Shown: positions 1 to 10,400 of the stretch, piece by piece
Layout: the number at the start of each line of letters is the position of its first letter
How positions within the stretch are numbered: position 1 is the first letter of the stretch
Origin: DAOPYU01 sp942493245
GTDB lineage: Bacteria; Sumerlaeota; Sumerlaeia; UBA8349
Direction: 5' to 3'
Assembly (NCBI GenBank): GCA_942493245.1
Contig: OW818685.1
Location: 2,914,001 to 2,978,000 of the forward strand
Length of the DNA: 64,000 nucleotides
Program-made: the position numbers and the translations under genes
Notes under the pieces: generated by a model
What the model was told of the DNA's origin: nothing
Databases searched by the model: none
Seen by the model: only the letters and a program-made list of their open reading frames with translations

Positions 1-1333
1 CATCCGTCACCTCGTAGAGCAGGGTACTGTCGCTGCGCACATGAGCGGGGGTCGCTTTCCGGGACAGCACCAGTTTCCAACCGGGCTGCGAAAAACGGAA
101 GGCCTTCGCGCCAGGCGATTTTTCTTCCTGGACGGATACGACTTCAAGCCCCTCGGCTTGCTCGGTCCAGATAGCCAACGCCGGATCGGGCAGAACCAAC
201 AGGCGTCCCGATTCGCGAGCGGCGTCCGGGAAACGAAACTCGGGAACCACCAGACAACTCGTGGCCGTGGTCGGTTCGCTGGCAGATGTTTCCTCGGTCT
301 GGGCGTCCAAGACGAGCGCAAACGGTTCCATCAGGGGCCGCATGAGCTGCACACGGCACAAACGGGCGCCGCCCGTCATGGCCCAGTCCTTGACAAAAGG
401 TCCGGAGACACTCAACAGCCGCGTACCGGACGGTACGGAGAACGTCACCGCGTCCGTCTGACCGGAAACAACTTGTACGTTTACGGAGGTGCGGACACTG
501 GCTTGTCGGGCGGTCACCGTCAGACGCATCTCCTCCTCGATGGCGAGGCGCGTCTTGACCTGATCCTGCGTGGGCCGGGCAGTCTGTCGGAAAAGAAGCA
601 GGAGTCGCCCTCGCGAACCGCACGCGGCGCGAATTTCGGTTCCCCCACCCGGCGCGTTTGTCATCGGTTCGAGGGTAGCCGGCAGAGTTTCCGCATCCGG
701 CTGCAGAACAACCGACTGGTTCTGAAGACGCAGCAGGAGTGAGGACGCGGCAGCGGGCGGAACCCGGAACTCCAGCCGACTCAGGACATCCTGCGTACGA
801 ACCGGCACAATCAACTGGAGGCGCACAACCCGTCGCCCCTCGCCTTCGACCTGTAGCGCCAGACCGGTCCCCTCGCCGCCCAATGGGGCCAGCGAGGCCT
901 TCGGACCTTCCACCGTTGCGGTCTCGACCGACGCGCCCTCGATTGGGAGGGATATCTGGAGGCGGTCTGCGGGCCGGGCCAGCACATCCACCGTGAATTC
1001 GGCGGCAAACCGGGCGGCGGAATCCTGAACAGTGCCCTCGAATTTCGACTGGGCAATCGCGGCACGGGGCTGCGTGGTGGAAGTCGGGGAAGCCGCAGCC
1101 ATCGCCTTCTTCAGTTGCAGGAATTCGGCATAGGGAAGCAAGACGGACTGCCCCCCCGTCAGTTCCGGCCCTTGCGCCTTGTCGTAGGGCACAAAAACTA
1201 CCGTGGAAGTTTCCGGCGGCCGGGCGGCGGACTTGTCCGGCGAGGGCGGCACCGGACGCGCCTCCTGGGCGAATGTGGCAGACCCCATTCCAGACAACAG
1301 AAGTAACACGCACAGAATCGGGCGAATCATCAT
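1..1333 (-). CDS. Secreted protein of unknown function, 3' end outside window
   Basis: An open frame runs from an ATG at 1333 to the left edge with no stop (about 444 residues visible). The start gives MMIRPILCVLLLLSG, a clear Sec signal peptide ending near FAQ, and is preceded by a GAGGGGG ribosome site 6-8 bases upstream. The mature part is rich in beta-prone, Val/Thr/Ala/Pro sequence with no Cys-rich or catalytic motif I recognise. It follows the gene at 1437-2408 by about 100 bases on the same strand, so the two secreted proteins are probably co-transcribed. Longer frames that overlap it in other registers are Arg/Gly/Cys-rich and are shadows. Function unknown; a periplasmic or cell-surface role is inferred only from the signal peptide. 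Confidence 0.8.
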   Translation of the reverse strand, partial: MMIRPILCVLLLLSGMGSATFAQEARPVPPSPDKSAARPPETSTVVFVPYDKAQGPELTGGQSVLLPYAEFLQLKKAMAAASPTSTTQPRAAIAQSKFEGTVQDSAARFAAEFTVDVLARPADRLQISLPIEGASVETATVEGPKASLAPLGGEGTGLALQVEGEGRRVVRLQLIVPVRTQDVLSRLEFRVPPAAASSLLLRLQNQSVVLQPDAETLPATLEPMTNAPGGGTEIRAACGSRGRLLLLFRQTARPTQDQVKTRLAIEEEMRLTVTARQASVRTSVNVQVVSGQTDAVTFSVPSGTRLLSVSGPFVKDWAMTGGARLCRVQLMRPLMEPFALVLDAQTEETSASEPTTATSCLVVPEFRFPDAARESGRLLVLPDPALAIWTEQAEGLEVVSVQEEKSPGAKAFRFSQPGWKLVLSRKATPAHVRSDSTLLYEVTD

Positions 1334-1436
1334 GGGAACCCCCTCTTGCACACTTCAGGATTGAATGTGAAAATTACACAGAAACGAATCATGAGACACA
1401 ACACGTGTCCCTTTTATTCCTCGTGGGTTCAGGATG

Positions 1437-2408
1437 TCAATCGTAATCGTTCTTTCTCGGCTTGTCCGATTCACCCAGATAGTTTTGAGGGGATATTCGC
1501 TCCAGGGTCATCTCCCACCGAACCGCCTTCGCCAGATCGGGAGGAGTGGGGAAAGGAAGGTCCAGATCGGCCCAACTCAAAGATTGGCGGGAGATAATGA
1601 ATCCCCCGTTCGCGAATGTTTTCTGTGTTTCGGCCACCGTCTTGTCCTGATCATCCAGTAGTTTAAGGGTCAGTGTACAAGTCGTTGCCGGCCAGTTTTC
1701 ATACGCGACATGCGCCTGAGCAGTGGCAGGACCGAGCAATCTTTTCTGGATGGTAAATCGCAGGATGGAGATTCTGGGCGCATCCAGCGTCAGGTCAGCT
1801 GGAATCTCGCGGTTGAGTTGGAACGGGTTCGATTTCCGGGCCCAGATCGAACTGATCGTCAAGCGATACCGGGTGGGTTGGGGTTGTCCCGGTGATTTTT
1901 GAAACGCCAGCGAAATCTTTTCCCGTCCCACACGAGGCACGCCCAGCACAATGCCGGAGTTTGCGAGAGACTGGATGCTGCGGTCTATCGTCCCCCCCTG
2001 CGCGTCCAGAAGTTCCATTTCGATCAACCAGTGGGTCTGAGGCCATGAGGCGTGGAATAAATACAAGTCGGCGGTCGTCAACTCACCCGCTTTGTGGAAC
2101 TGCATCCACGTGGCGGTTGTGAAATCCTCGAAGGACTTCTCCGCTTTCCATCCGGGTTCCAGAACCAGAATCGGCTCGTCATACTGAATGGCGCCCGTGT
2201 GGATGTGCCGGTAAGGGTCTTCGACTTCCGCCTGTGGCATTTTATGCAGGGTTTCCAGGGACTGGCCCCGCATGGGTTCCTTCTGGGTGATGTCCAACAA
2301 CCGCTGCATCCGCTGTTCCATCCCTTCCGTTTCCTGCGCCGCCCGGATTCCTGACGGCATCATCAACAGACAAGCGAATGCGAAACTCATCAAAAAATTC
2401 TGAATCAT
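1437..2408 (-). CDS. Secreted protein of unknown function (323 aa)
   Basis: Starts MIQNFLMSFAFACLLMM with a signal peptide cleaved near IRAAQ, preceded by a strong GGGGAGGAAG ribosome site. The mature protein (about 300 aa) alternates beta-strand-like stretches and contains no motif I recognise. It lies upstream of the second secreted protein (1333-1) and downstream of mscL, from which it is separated by a bidirectional terminator, so it probably heads its own two-gene unit. Exported hypothetical protein; no function can be assigned from sequence alone. Confidence 0.8.
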   Translation of the reverse strand: MIQNFLMSFAFACLLMMPSGIRAAQETEGMEQRMQRLLDITQKEPMRGQSLETLHKMPQAEVEDPYRHIHTGAIQYDEPILVLEPGWKAEKSFEDFTTATWMQFHKAGELTTADLYLFHASWPQTHWLIEMELLDAQGGTIDRSIQSLANSGIVLGVPRVGREKISLAFQKSPGQPQPTRYRLTISSIWARKSNPFQLNREIPADLTLDAPRISILRFTIQKRLLGPATAQAHVAYENWPATTCTLTLKLLDDQDKTVAETQKTFANGGFIISRQSLSWADLDLPFPTPPDLAKAVRWEMTLERISPQNYLGESDKPRKNDYD

Positions 2409-2453
2409 GATCTTCCTCCCCGTTCAATGGCCAGCCCAACTTAAGGAAGAAGA

Positions 2454-2496
2454 CATCCCTCCGGAAAAAATGTTCCCATCTTTTTTCGGAGGGATG
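2454..2496. terminator. Bidirectional rho-independent terminator
   Basis: Near-perfect inverted repeat CATCCCTCCGG-AAAAAA / TTTTTT-CGGAGGGATG with A and T runs inside the stem, so it can end transcription from either side. It sits just downstream of mscL and upstream of the secreted-protein pair. Confidence 0.75.
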
Positions 2497-2530
2497 GATG
2501 ATATTTCACTTTTTTCAGACAGAACGGCGT

Positions 2531-2968
2531 TTACGCAACCGGTTCAACCTCGGACGTGCAATGCGGACACCGGCTCGCCTTCACCGGAATACTGGAGAAG
2601 CAGTACGGACATTCTTTCGTCGTCGGAGCCACCGGCTCGGTCTTCTGAAAACGACTGACCATCCGGACAATCAGAAATATGGCAAATGCGATGATGATGA
2701 AATTGATGATGGCCTGAATGAACAGACCGTAGTTGAAAGTCGGCGCACCGGCGTCCTGAGCGGCCTTGAGCGACTCATACGTCTGGCCGTTGAGGCTGAT
2801 GAACAGATCGCTGAAATTCACCCGTCCGAGTATCAAGCCCAACGGCGGCATGAGAAGATCCTTCACAAGCGAGTTCACAATCGAACCAAACGCCCCCCCG
2901 ATGACAACCGCAACCGCCAGGTCCAAAACATTTCCCCGCATGATAAACGCTTTGAAGTCCTTGAGCAT
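2531..2968 (-). CDS. mscL: Large-conductance mechanosensitive channel MscL with C-terminal zinc ribbon
   Basis: 145 aa. The N-terminus MLKDFKAFIMRGNVLDLAV is the MscL amphipathic helix plus start of TM1, followed by the TM1 signature GGAFGSIVNSLVKDLLMPP, a periplasmic loop, and TM2 (about residues 78-102). MscL releases osmolytes through a homo-oligomeric pore on hypo-osmotic shock. The C-terminus departs from the E. coli helix bundle: residues about 118-140 form CPYC-x9-CPHC, a probable zinc ribbon. GGAGGAGTTAAA precedes the ATG. The gene is monocistronic, ending at the terminator at 2454-2496. Family assignment is secure; the zinc ribbon is read directly, its role is unknown. Confidence 0.95.
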   Translation of the reverse strand: MLKDFKAFIMRGNVLDLAVAVVIGGAFGSIVNSLVKDLLMPPLGLILGRVNFSDLFISLNGQTYESLKAAQDAGAPTFNYGLFIQAIINFIIIAFAIFLIVRMVSRFQKTEPVAPTTKECPYCFSSIPVKASRCPHCTSEVEPVA

Positions 2969-3333
2969 TTTAACTCCTCCGTGCGAATAGAATGATGGAA
3001 TTCGAACACCTGCTCCACTCCCAGAACAACATCGCCGCCTTGCGAAAAGAACCCAGCCGCGAATAGAACCGGGAATCGCCTCCTCGATATTTTGGCATCC
3101 ACGCTTACAGAAATCCTATTTTAACGGGGCAGAACAGGCGTTGTTTTCAAATTCGCCTGATCGTAACTCTTCCATTTCCAGAATACAACAAAAAGCCAGC
3201 CCCTCCGGCGTGAGAATTTTCAGGAAATTCAGAATCGAATCGAGTATGGTAAAGAGTCCCGCCGATTGTTTCAGCGGGAAAAGGACGAACCGTCGGTTCC
3301 CTCACTCTGCGTCCAAATCCGAGGACAGTCAAA
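2969..3333. other. Intergenic region between divergent mscL and DUF486 gene
   Basis: No credible gene. It must hold the divergent promoters of mscL and the DUF486 gene. The only structure I see is a short TCCCGC/GCGGGA hairpin at about 3257-3279. Confidence 0.5.
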
Positions 3334-3681
3334 ATGCGTTCCCTTCCCATTATCCTGCTTGTGTTTTCAAATCTGTTCATGACCTATGCGTGGTATGGTC
3401 ACCTGAAGGACATGCGCTCCAAGCCCGTCATGCTGGCCGTGGTGGTCAGCTGGGGGATCGCTTTTTTTGAATACTGCCTGCAAGTGCCGGCCAACCGGTT
3501 GGGGATCACTTATTTCAACCTCCCGCAGCTCAAGGTTATACAGGAGCTGTTGACCATGGTGGTCTTCGCGGGTTTCTGTTTCTTCTATATGCGCGAGAAA
3601 TTGACCTGGGACTATCTCTGGGCGAGCCTCTGTCTGGTCGGCGCCGCGTTTTTCATGTTCCGCAACCTGCCCATGCACTGA
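3334..3681 (+). CDS. DUF486 / DMT-family small membrane protein
   Basis: 115 aa, four predicted transmembrane helices (residues about 3-20, 30-47, 62-85, 92-110). Features such as LVFSNLFMTYAWYGHLK, the PANRLG loop and a C-terminal GAAFFMFR match the DUF486 family, which is placed in the drug/metabolite transporter superfamily; no substrate is known. GAGGA lies 7-8 bases before the ATG. It is the last host gene before tRNA-Arg and points toward it. Confidence 0.85.
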   Translation: MRSLPIILLVFSNLFMTYAWYGHLKDMRSKPVMLAVVVSWGIAFFEYCLQVPANRLGITYFNLPQLKVIQELLTMVVFAGFCFFYMREKLTWDYLWASLCLVGAAFFMFRNLPMH

Positions 3682-3905
3682 AGGCGCGTCCTGTTCGGTT
3701 TCCTGCCTGCCATATCCGACCCGCCGTGGAACAAAAAAATGTGTCATCCCCTTCTGGGCGTACCTCTGGGTTTGCCCCATATTAGCTTGCTTCAAACCGA
3801 GACTTGTGGCAGATTTCACACGCTTCGGCTGTGGATAACAGCCAATTTTCCCCACGAGAACACTCGGTTCTTGTGAGGTAGGCGTTTCCAGGACGCTTTC
3901 AAGGG

Positions 3906-3982
3906 GCCCCCGTAGCTCAGTTGGATAGAGCGCCGGATTCCTAATCCGTAGGCCACCGGTTCAACTCCGGTCGGGGGTACCA
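3906..3982 (+). tRNA. tRNA-Arg (anticodon CCT)
   Basis: 77-base cloverleaf with encoded CCA. Acceptor GCCCCCG pairs with CGGGGGT (first pair a G-U wobble); D-arm GCTC/GAGC; anticodon stem CCGGA/TCCGT (one C-U mismatch at 27-43); loop TTCCTAA gives anticodon CCT at 3940-3942; T-arm ACCGG-TTCAACT-CCGGT. It decodes AGG. It is the integration target: its last 58 bases recur at 58199-58256. Confidence 0.93.
3925..3982 (+). repeat. attL: 58-bp direct repeat within tRNA-Arg 3' portion
   Basis: Bases from the D-loop to the terminal CCA of tRNA-Arg are repeated without mismatch at 58199-58256. Sequences diverge at once on both sides. The left copy completes a functional tRNA, as is usual for tyrosine-recombinase elements that rebuild the tRNA they enter. 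The two copies bound about 54.3 kb with an integrase just inside the right one. Confidence 0.92.
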
Positions 3983-4047
3983 AGTAAGATAATTTTTAAC
4001 AGCCCTGAAATCAGCATTCTACAGTAGAACAAAAAGCAACTTTGAAA

Positions 4048-4082
4048 GGGCCATTCTGATCTTGTGGTAATTAAAATGGCCC
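4048..4082 (+). terminator. Hairpin downstream of tRNA-Arg, possible terminator
   Basis: GGGCCATT / AATGGCCC stem with a 19-base loop, followed by GTTTTG. It could terminate tRNA transcription that now runs into the element. The T-run is short. The remaining 3983-4388 holds no gene I trust. Confidence 0.35.
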
Positions 4083-4106
4083 GTTTTGCCCCATATATTC
4101 ACACAG

Positions 4107-4127
4107 TTTGGGCACATTTTGGGCACA
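4107..4127. promoter_or_regulatory. Paired TTTGGGCACA repeats, candidate integrase arm-type sites
   Basis: TTTGGGCACA occurs at 4107-4116 and 4118-4127, an 11-bp step (one helical turn), about 125 bases inside attL. The core TTGGGCACA recurs at 58139-58147, just inside attR. Placement at both element ends on the inner side of the cores suits recombinase or excisionase accessory sites; this is inference. Confidence 0.4.
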
Positions 4128-4388
4128 TTTTTGACTCGAATTGGCATTTTGACTAAATTAATTCTGTTCTCCATGACAAGATGGTATATTCAGCCTATTG
4201 TAGCAGAGTGTTGAAAAGCCCAATCAATTATTTTTCCCTCTTTGTCCCTCTTGGCGACAATTAAATGCCCCTGATTCGAGAGACCTTGACCGTGGATCAA
4301 GAACTTGCCCGGTCTGCTGAAGGAAAAGCGAAAGCCAATACGAGCCGTTGCATGGGCGATTGGCAAGACCCGTTTTTCCGTTGAAAGC

Positions 4389-4430
4389 AAGAGGGGGAGA
4401 TGGTCCGCTTTCGGAACCCTCCCCCCTCTT
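4389..4430 (-). terminator. Hairpin downstream of first giant gene
   Basis: AAGAGGGGGAG/CTCCCCCCTCTT inverted repeat about 65 bases beyond the stop of the giant gene. Similar G-run/C-run hairpins follow the other giant genes (14849-14883 and 24471-24519), so it is likely a shared 3' element, although no T-run follows here. Confidence 0.5.
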
Positions 4431-4494
4431 GAATGCCGCATTCCAGTTGCTCCGGGGAGACTTGGCCCCGTTTTAAAATTTTCGTACCCGAAGA

Positions 4495-7400
4495 TTACAG
4501 TTCGGGGTTGATCACTATCGGCTGAACCTGTGTTTGGGGCAAAAACTTCAACTTCGCCACAAGACCCGGATCGAGGAACGCCGCGCCTTCAACCACGCCC
4601 GTCTTCGTCTGCAGAATGCCGATCCCACTCGATTTCGTTGGAAGCCCCGTCTTTGCATCGAAACCGGCATAGAAGTAACCCGAAATACCCGTCTGGCCAA
4701 GAACCTTCCTGATGCTGTTCTTTGCCTTCACGACCATCGCCAGGGGATTGCCTGCCGTACCGACCGCGCCACCCCTCAGGACCCCATTGACCTGAGCGTC
4801 CATCGCCTGCAGGAGTTCCAGATCCTTGTCCGATTGGATCAGTCCGGGACGCAGGTTGCCACCCGAGACCGTTACCCTGTCGATCAGGCCCACGAGTTCC
4901 TCCGCCACGACCGATCCCCCGCTGATCGTTACCACTTTGAGCACACGCCCCCGGATTGAAGAGGGAGTGGCTTCGCTCGCCGGAGCCTGAAAACCCATGA
5001 CCTCAGCCACGACCTTCGGCAAGGAGCCCACGGCGCCGAGACTCATCTTTTTCCCCTGTGCAGAACCTCGATAAACCTTTGACGCCACGCTGAGCAGTTT
5101 CACCGGCTGGCCCGTACCCGTCATTGAGCCGACTTCCTCGATCACGGCTCCCGTTGACTTGATCGACATCGCAACCGACGATGTCCCCGCCGTCTCGATG
5201 AATGTACGCGCGTAGAGGCCCAGATCCGAGGGCTTTTTCGCCCGGATCGAGATTGAGCCAAACTCGCGCGCCTTGAGGAAGGTGACCGACTTGGCCGAAA
5301 CCGACTTGACCAGGCCGGAGGCTTCAAGCGAATACACCGGCACGTCGAATGCCAGCGTCTTGACGTCACCGGTGACCGTGAGTGCTGGCACCTGGGTCAG
5401 GTTTTTCAGGTAGTAAATGCCCTTGGCCGGGTCGTCCACAGCGCCGGAGTGTTCCCGTTTGAGCCGCATGATTTTGATCGTGCCGGGTTTCTCGGCCGCA
5501 CCAGACGGCATGAACGTCAGGTTGTCGGCCGCGTCACGCGACAGGTTGTAACCCTTGGCCGTTGCCTTGTAATTCGCCGCCAGAATCGTCTCAGCTGTCA
5601 CCACCGCCGTGACCGCTTCACTTGGCGCACTGGTATTGCCCTGCGCGTCAAACGCCGTGACCGTGTAGGCATATGGGACTCCCGGAACCGCAGTGTCGTC
5701 TGCGAACTCCGTCACCAAACCCACCGTCCAGGTGACCGGCGTCGTGTCCGAAGGACCGGTTGTACGTGTCACCGAATAACCCGTGGCACCAGTCACTGGT
5801 GTCCAACTGACCAATACCTGATAGGTATTTCCAACAGCCGTTACGCTCGTCGGAGCGGAAAGGGTGTTTTCGGGGTCCTCCGTTAACGGGTATTCTGTAC
5901 TCATGGGCGAAGAATTTGCGTCGCTTCCCCCGATCCCGAGTACACCAAGGCGCACCGTCCCGCCGATAGCTTCAATGCGTACCGGCTGGTTGATCCGACC
6001 GCATTCGCTCGTCTGGCCCGCAGCAATGCGAATTGTCCCACCGGGCTCAACCGCAGCCAGTCCACCGACAAGCGTGGGGAATGGTTCTGTTGGAGTACCG
6101 CGGGGCACTCCGCGATAGCCGAAATTAACCCAGATGATCGGTGACCGCTCGGCAAAGATGGCCGTGAGTGACATGTTTTGGGTAACATTTTTGACGTTGA
6201 GGGGATTGTCAGTCGAGTAGTCCTCGCCATTAAGCGTCCATTTTACGAAGTAGTAACTCGACAACCCAACAGCGGTCACGGGCGTACAATCACCACTGCG
6301 GATGACCTTCTGGGTGGTCACCCCAGTAAGGCTCGCCCCTGGTGTCCCGTCAGTCTGAAAAGCCACCGTATATTGCTCATCGAAGATGGCTGTCACGGCC
6401 ACATCAGTCGTCACGTTTGTTTCAGTTCTCGGATTACTCGTCGAACCATCACTCCACTGCAAGAAACCGTACCCCGTATCAGGAACCGCCTCGACCGGTA
6501 AGCCGCTTCCGCCATAGTCAACCGTCTGCGGCGTGATCCCGTTGATCGAACCGTTCGCGTCCGCCGAATAGATCAGCGTGTACTGATTGATCGCAAAAGT
6601 AGCCGTGATGGTCTTGGCCTCGTCCATCTCCAGAATCAAAGGATTCGTCGAGGTGGTGACATCACCCGCCCAGCCAGTGAAATGGTATCCCGTCTCGGGT
6701 ATTGCCGTCAGTGTGACTAAACTGTCGTGGATGTAGACCGCCTGGTCAGGCGATTTAGCTACGGAACCGTGCGCGGCGTTCACGTTCAGGCTATACTCGT
6801 TGATTGCGTACAGGCCTTCTTTAAGTCGCCAGTTATACCAGACGTCGAACGTACCGGAACCTCTGAAGTCATTCTCCACCACGACACTGCCATAGACCAC
6901 CGGGTTTCCGGTGACGTCAATGTACCCGGCACAGTAGAGTACGCCGTTCAGACAGACTTTCGCGAGATTGACCTTCGGATGACCGGCGGCGGGGGACTCG
7001 ACCATCAGGTTGGCCGGGTTGCCCGCACCAGACTGTACCATGTTGGCGCCGATCCAAAAGACACCTTTCATACCAGTCCCCGTTCCCGAGTTATTGATGG
7101 TGGCCAGGTTCGAGCCATCCGCTTTGGGCGCGGTTCCGTCAATGGTGTCAATGAACACGTGATCATGGGGATCGTTCACGGTGTCGGCGTTGCCGAATTC
7201 TGTGCAGAAATCCACGAGGTGAGCAACGTCCTCAATACCGTCGCGATAGATGTTGCCTGCGGCGTCCGTGCCATAGTAACGGCCATGCTGTTTGGCAGCT
7301 ACCTTGAAGTCTTCATAGGCACCCAGCAGGTCGGGCCATTTCAAGGTGCCTGCAGGGGCGTGCTGGTCGAGTTGGGTGTACGGACGATAGGTTCCATCCG

Positions 7401-10400
7401 GCAGGAGCGGTTTATCGGAGTAGGCGCCCGAAGCCGGAGGATCGCCGGGCGAGGTGCGATTCACTGGGTCATAAATGTCTTGTCCCGCTCCGACTTTCCA
7501 CGTCGTGTCGAAAAGAAGGGAGCCTTCGGTCCGGTAGCTGACAAAGGGGTCGTAGCTGCCGCTGGTTTTGTCAATATGGTTGCTTTGGGATTTTGCGGGC
7601 ATGTTGACATCGCTTTTGCTCCAGAATTCGCCCCAATGCACTTTGGTGTTACCACTCTGTGGAGTGATAGCCATCGAGATTAACGCCGCGCCGAGTTGCA
7701 ATAATTGGGAATCGTTGACTGCAAAATTCGCTGTCAGCGTCTTAGTCGAATCCATCGTCACGATCAAAGGATTAGTCAAGGAGGTGGCGACATCAATATC
7801 GCCCATCCAACCGGTGAAATGGTACCGCGCCTCGGGCGTAGCTGTCAGAGTCACCGTCGTGCCGTGGGTGTAAGTCACCAGGTCAGGGGATTTCGCCACC
7901 GAACCGTGAGAGGCGGCGTTCACGGTCAGTCTATAATCGTTGAGCGAGAAGTTATCTGTGGATGTCAATAACCGAAGCCCGAAGCTGTTGTATATATTAT
8001 TCTGGGTGTAGATGTAGCGATTCGCCGAGCGGCAGTTATGCGTCGAATTAAGCCAGGAACCGCCACGGAACACCCGGTATAAAGATGTCCCCTGCCACAC
8101 GCTCCCGTCTGTAGGCGCCCCCATGTAATTGTCATGCCAGAAATCCTGGCACCACTCCCACACGTTCCCATACATGTCATAAAGCCCAAATTGGTTTGGC
8201 AACTTCCGGCCTACGGGATTTGCGCCGCAGGCATTGCTCTCCCACCACATGTAATCGGACCTGTTTCCCGGCAACACCCCTGCCGGGCCATCTTGATGGA
8301 TATCGTCCAACGGATTTCCAGATGCATCCAGAAGCGAATCGCCGAAGAAGAAACGTGTCTGAGTTCCCGCTCGGCAAGCGTATTCCCATTCCGCTTCGCT
8401 TGGCAGGCGCATGGTTACCTGACCTAGACCCATGGAAAAGAAGTAGTCGTTCAGTTTCTTGAGGAAACCAGTCGTCGGGTCACAAATGTCATCCCATGAG
8501 AGGTTATAGACAGGATAGTTCTCGCCTACACCATAATTTCTGGCGGGATTGGAACCCATGATAGCCTGCCACTGTTCTTGTGTTACCTCGTATTTTCCCA
8601 TGTAGAACTCATAACCAATGTTCACCGTATGCACCGGTCCTTCATCTGAACTGCGACTGCGCTCAGTGTCGGGCGAGCCCATCTGGAACGATCCGGATGG
8701 AATGCTTACAAGTACGAGTGGTACGTTGCCCGGAAGGTAAACCGTGACTTCATTGGGAGGGGGAAGATTGGTCGCGAAATGCGCCATCAGTGTTTTCGCT
8801 GCATCCATCGTCACCACAAGCGGATTGGCCATGATCGTCGCCGAACCGCTCCAGCCTGTGAAGTGGTACCCCACCGCAGGCATCGCAGTCAAAGTCACCG
8901 TCGTACCATACGTGTAGGTCGTCTGATCCGGTGATTTAGCCACAGAACCGTTCACCGCTTCGACCGTCAGAGCGTACTCATTGATTGCGAAGTTTGCCGT
9001 GAGTGTTTTCGTCGAATCCATTGTTACCACGAGTGGATTGGTCAGGCTCGTCGCAGAGCCACTCCAACTCGTAAAGTGATATCCGACCGCAGGCGTCGCG
9101 GTTATTGTCACTGAGGTGCCGTGGGTGTAGATCGCCTGATCCGGCAACTTCGTCACCGTACCGCCATTTGCAGGGTTGGCCATGACCGTCACCGTATAGG
9201 TCGGAATCGCCTTGAACTTCGCCGTGAAGGTTTTGTCTGCGTCCGCTACTGTGTGCTGGAACGAAGTCGCCGCCGAAATCGTTGTGGTACCATCCGTCCA
9301 GCCCCGGAACGTAAAGCCGTCCGCCGCCACCGCAGTCAGGGCTACCGATGTACCATTGGCGTAGATCACTTGATCCGGAGACTTCGACACTGTACCGCTA
9401 TCGGTCGGATCAGCCACGACCGTCACCGTGTAGGTAGGAATCAGATCGAAGGTCGCCGTGAGTGTCTTCGCTGCGTCCATCGTCACCTCAATCGGGTTGA
9501 GCGTGCTTGTTACTGCACCGCTCCAACCGGTGAAGTGGTACCCTGTCGTGGGTGTGGCAGTCAGGATCACAACCATCCGGGCAACGTATTTGCCGTCGCT
9601 ACCTGGCACGGGACTCGCGCTGATCGTGCCCCCACCAGAAGGATTCGCTGTCAGGCCCAGTGTGTAGCGTGCCGCCACCACAGTCAACTGAATGTCCTGC
9701 GTCTCGGAAATGCCCAATGTGGCGTTCGTGAAGGTCAACGTGTCCGTATAAATGCCCACCGCCAGAGTATTGGCCCCGGAGTTGACCGACACCGTCACCG
9801 CAACACTCGCACCCGACGCCAGCGTCCCACTGGCGGAACCCGACAGGTCCAACCACGCGGCCGTTTTACTCACCGTCCAATTCAGAGCGGATTCGCCCGT
9901 GTTGCTCAACGTGTACACCTTGCTTACCGGACTGAACGGACCGCCCTCCGGTCCACTCAAGACGAAGATATCTCTCGGCTCGACCACCAACCCCACGTAC
10001 TCATCCGCACCGATATCGAAGTCCGAACCGTCGCCACGGGGTTCCGAGGTTCCGTTCACCGGGCGCGCGTCGCCTTCGAAGTCCGTAGTCAGCGCCACCG
10101 AGCCCCCCGCGTCTATGCATGGAGAAGCGGGGGAAAGATGATAAGAGGCAACAAAACTCGGATCGGTAAGAATGTTTCCGACACCGCCACTGACTCCACC
10201 CGTAATATCGCAGTAGTTGACGTTGCCGGGGGAATACCCTTGGAGTTGATCTGGCGAATTGCCCCAAATGATCGTGTTTGTCACGAGGGAGAGGCTGTCC
10301 GCAAGCCCCCCAGCGCCTTCAGCGACCGATGAACCACTTGGGCCTCCACCGTCTCCAGAGCCGCCTGTGCCGTCCGCATTGTTGCCCAAAACGGTGTTGT

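Noticed and set aside
144..1313. 389-aa minus-strand frame
   Set aside because: Arg/Gly/Cys-rich shadow. The neighbouring frame starting at 1333 has a signal peptide, a ribosome site and normal composition.
4190..4441. Minus-strand 83-aa frame near attL
   Set aside because: It crosses the 3' hairpin of giant gene 1 and lacks a ribosome site. The end (SNQGHLIVAKRDKEGKIIDW) looks protein-like, so it might be a decayed fragment, but I cannot support a gene.
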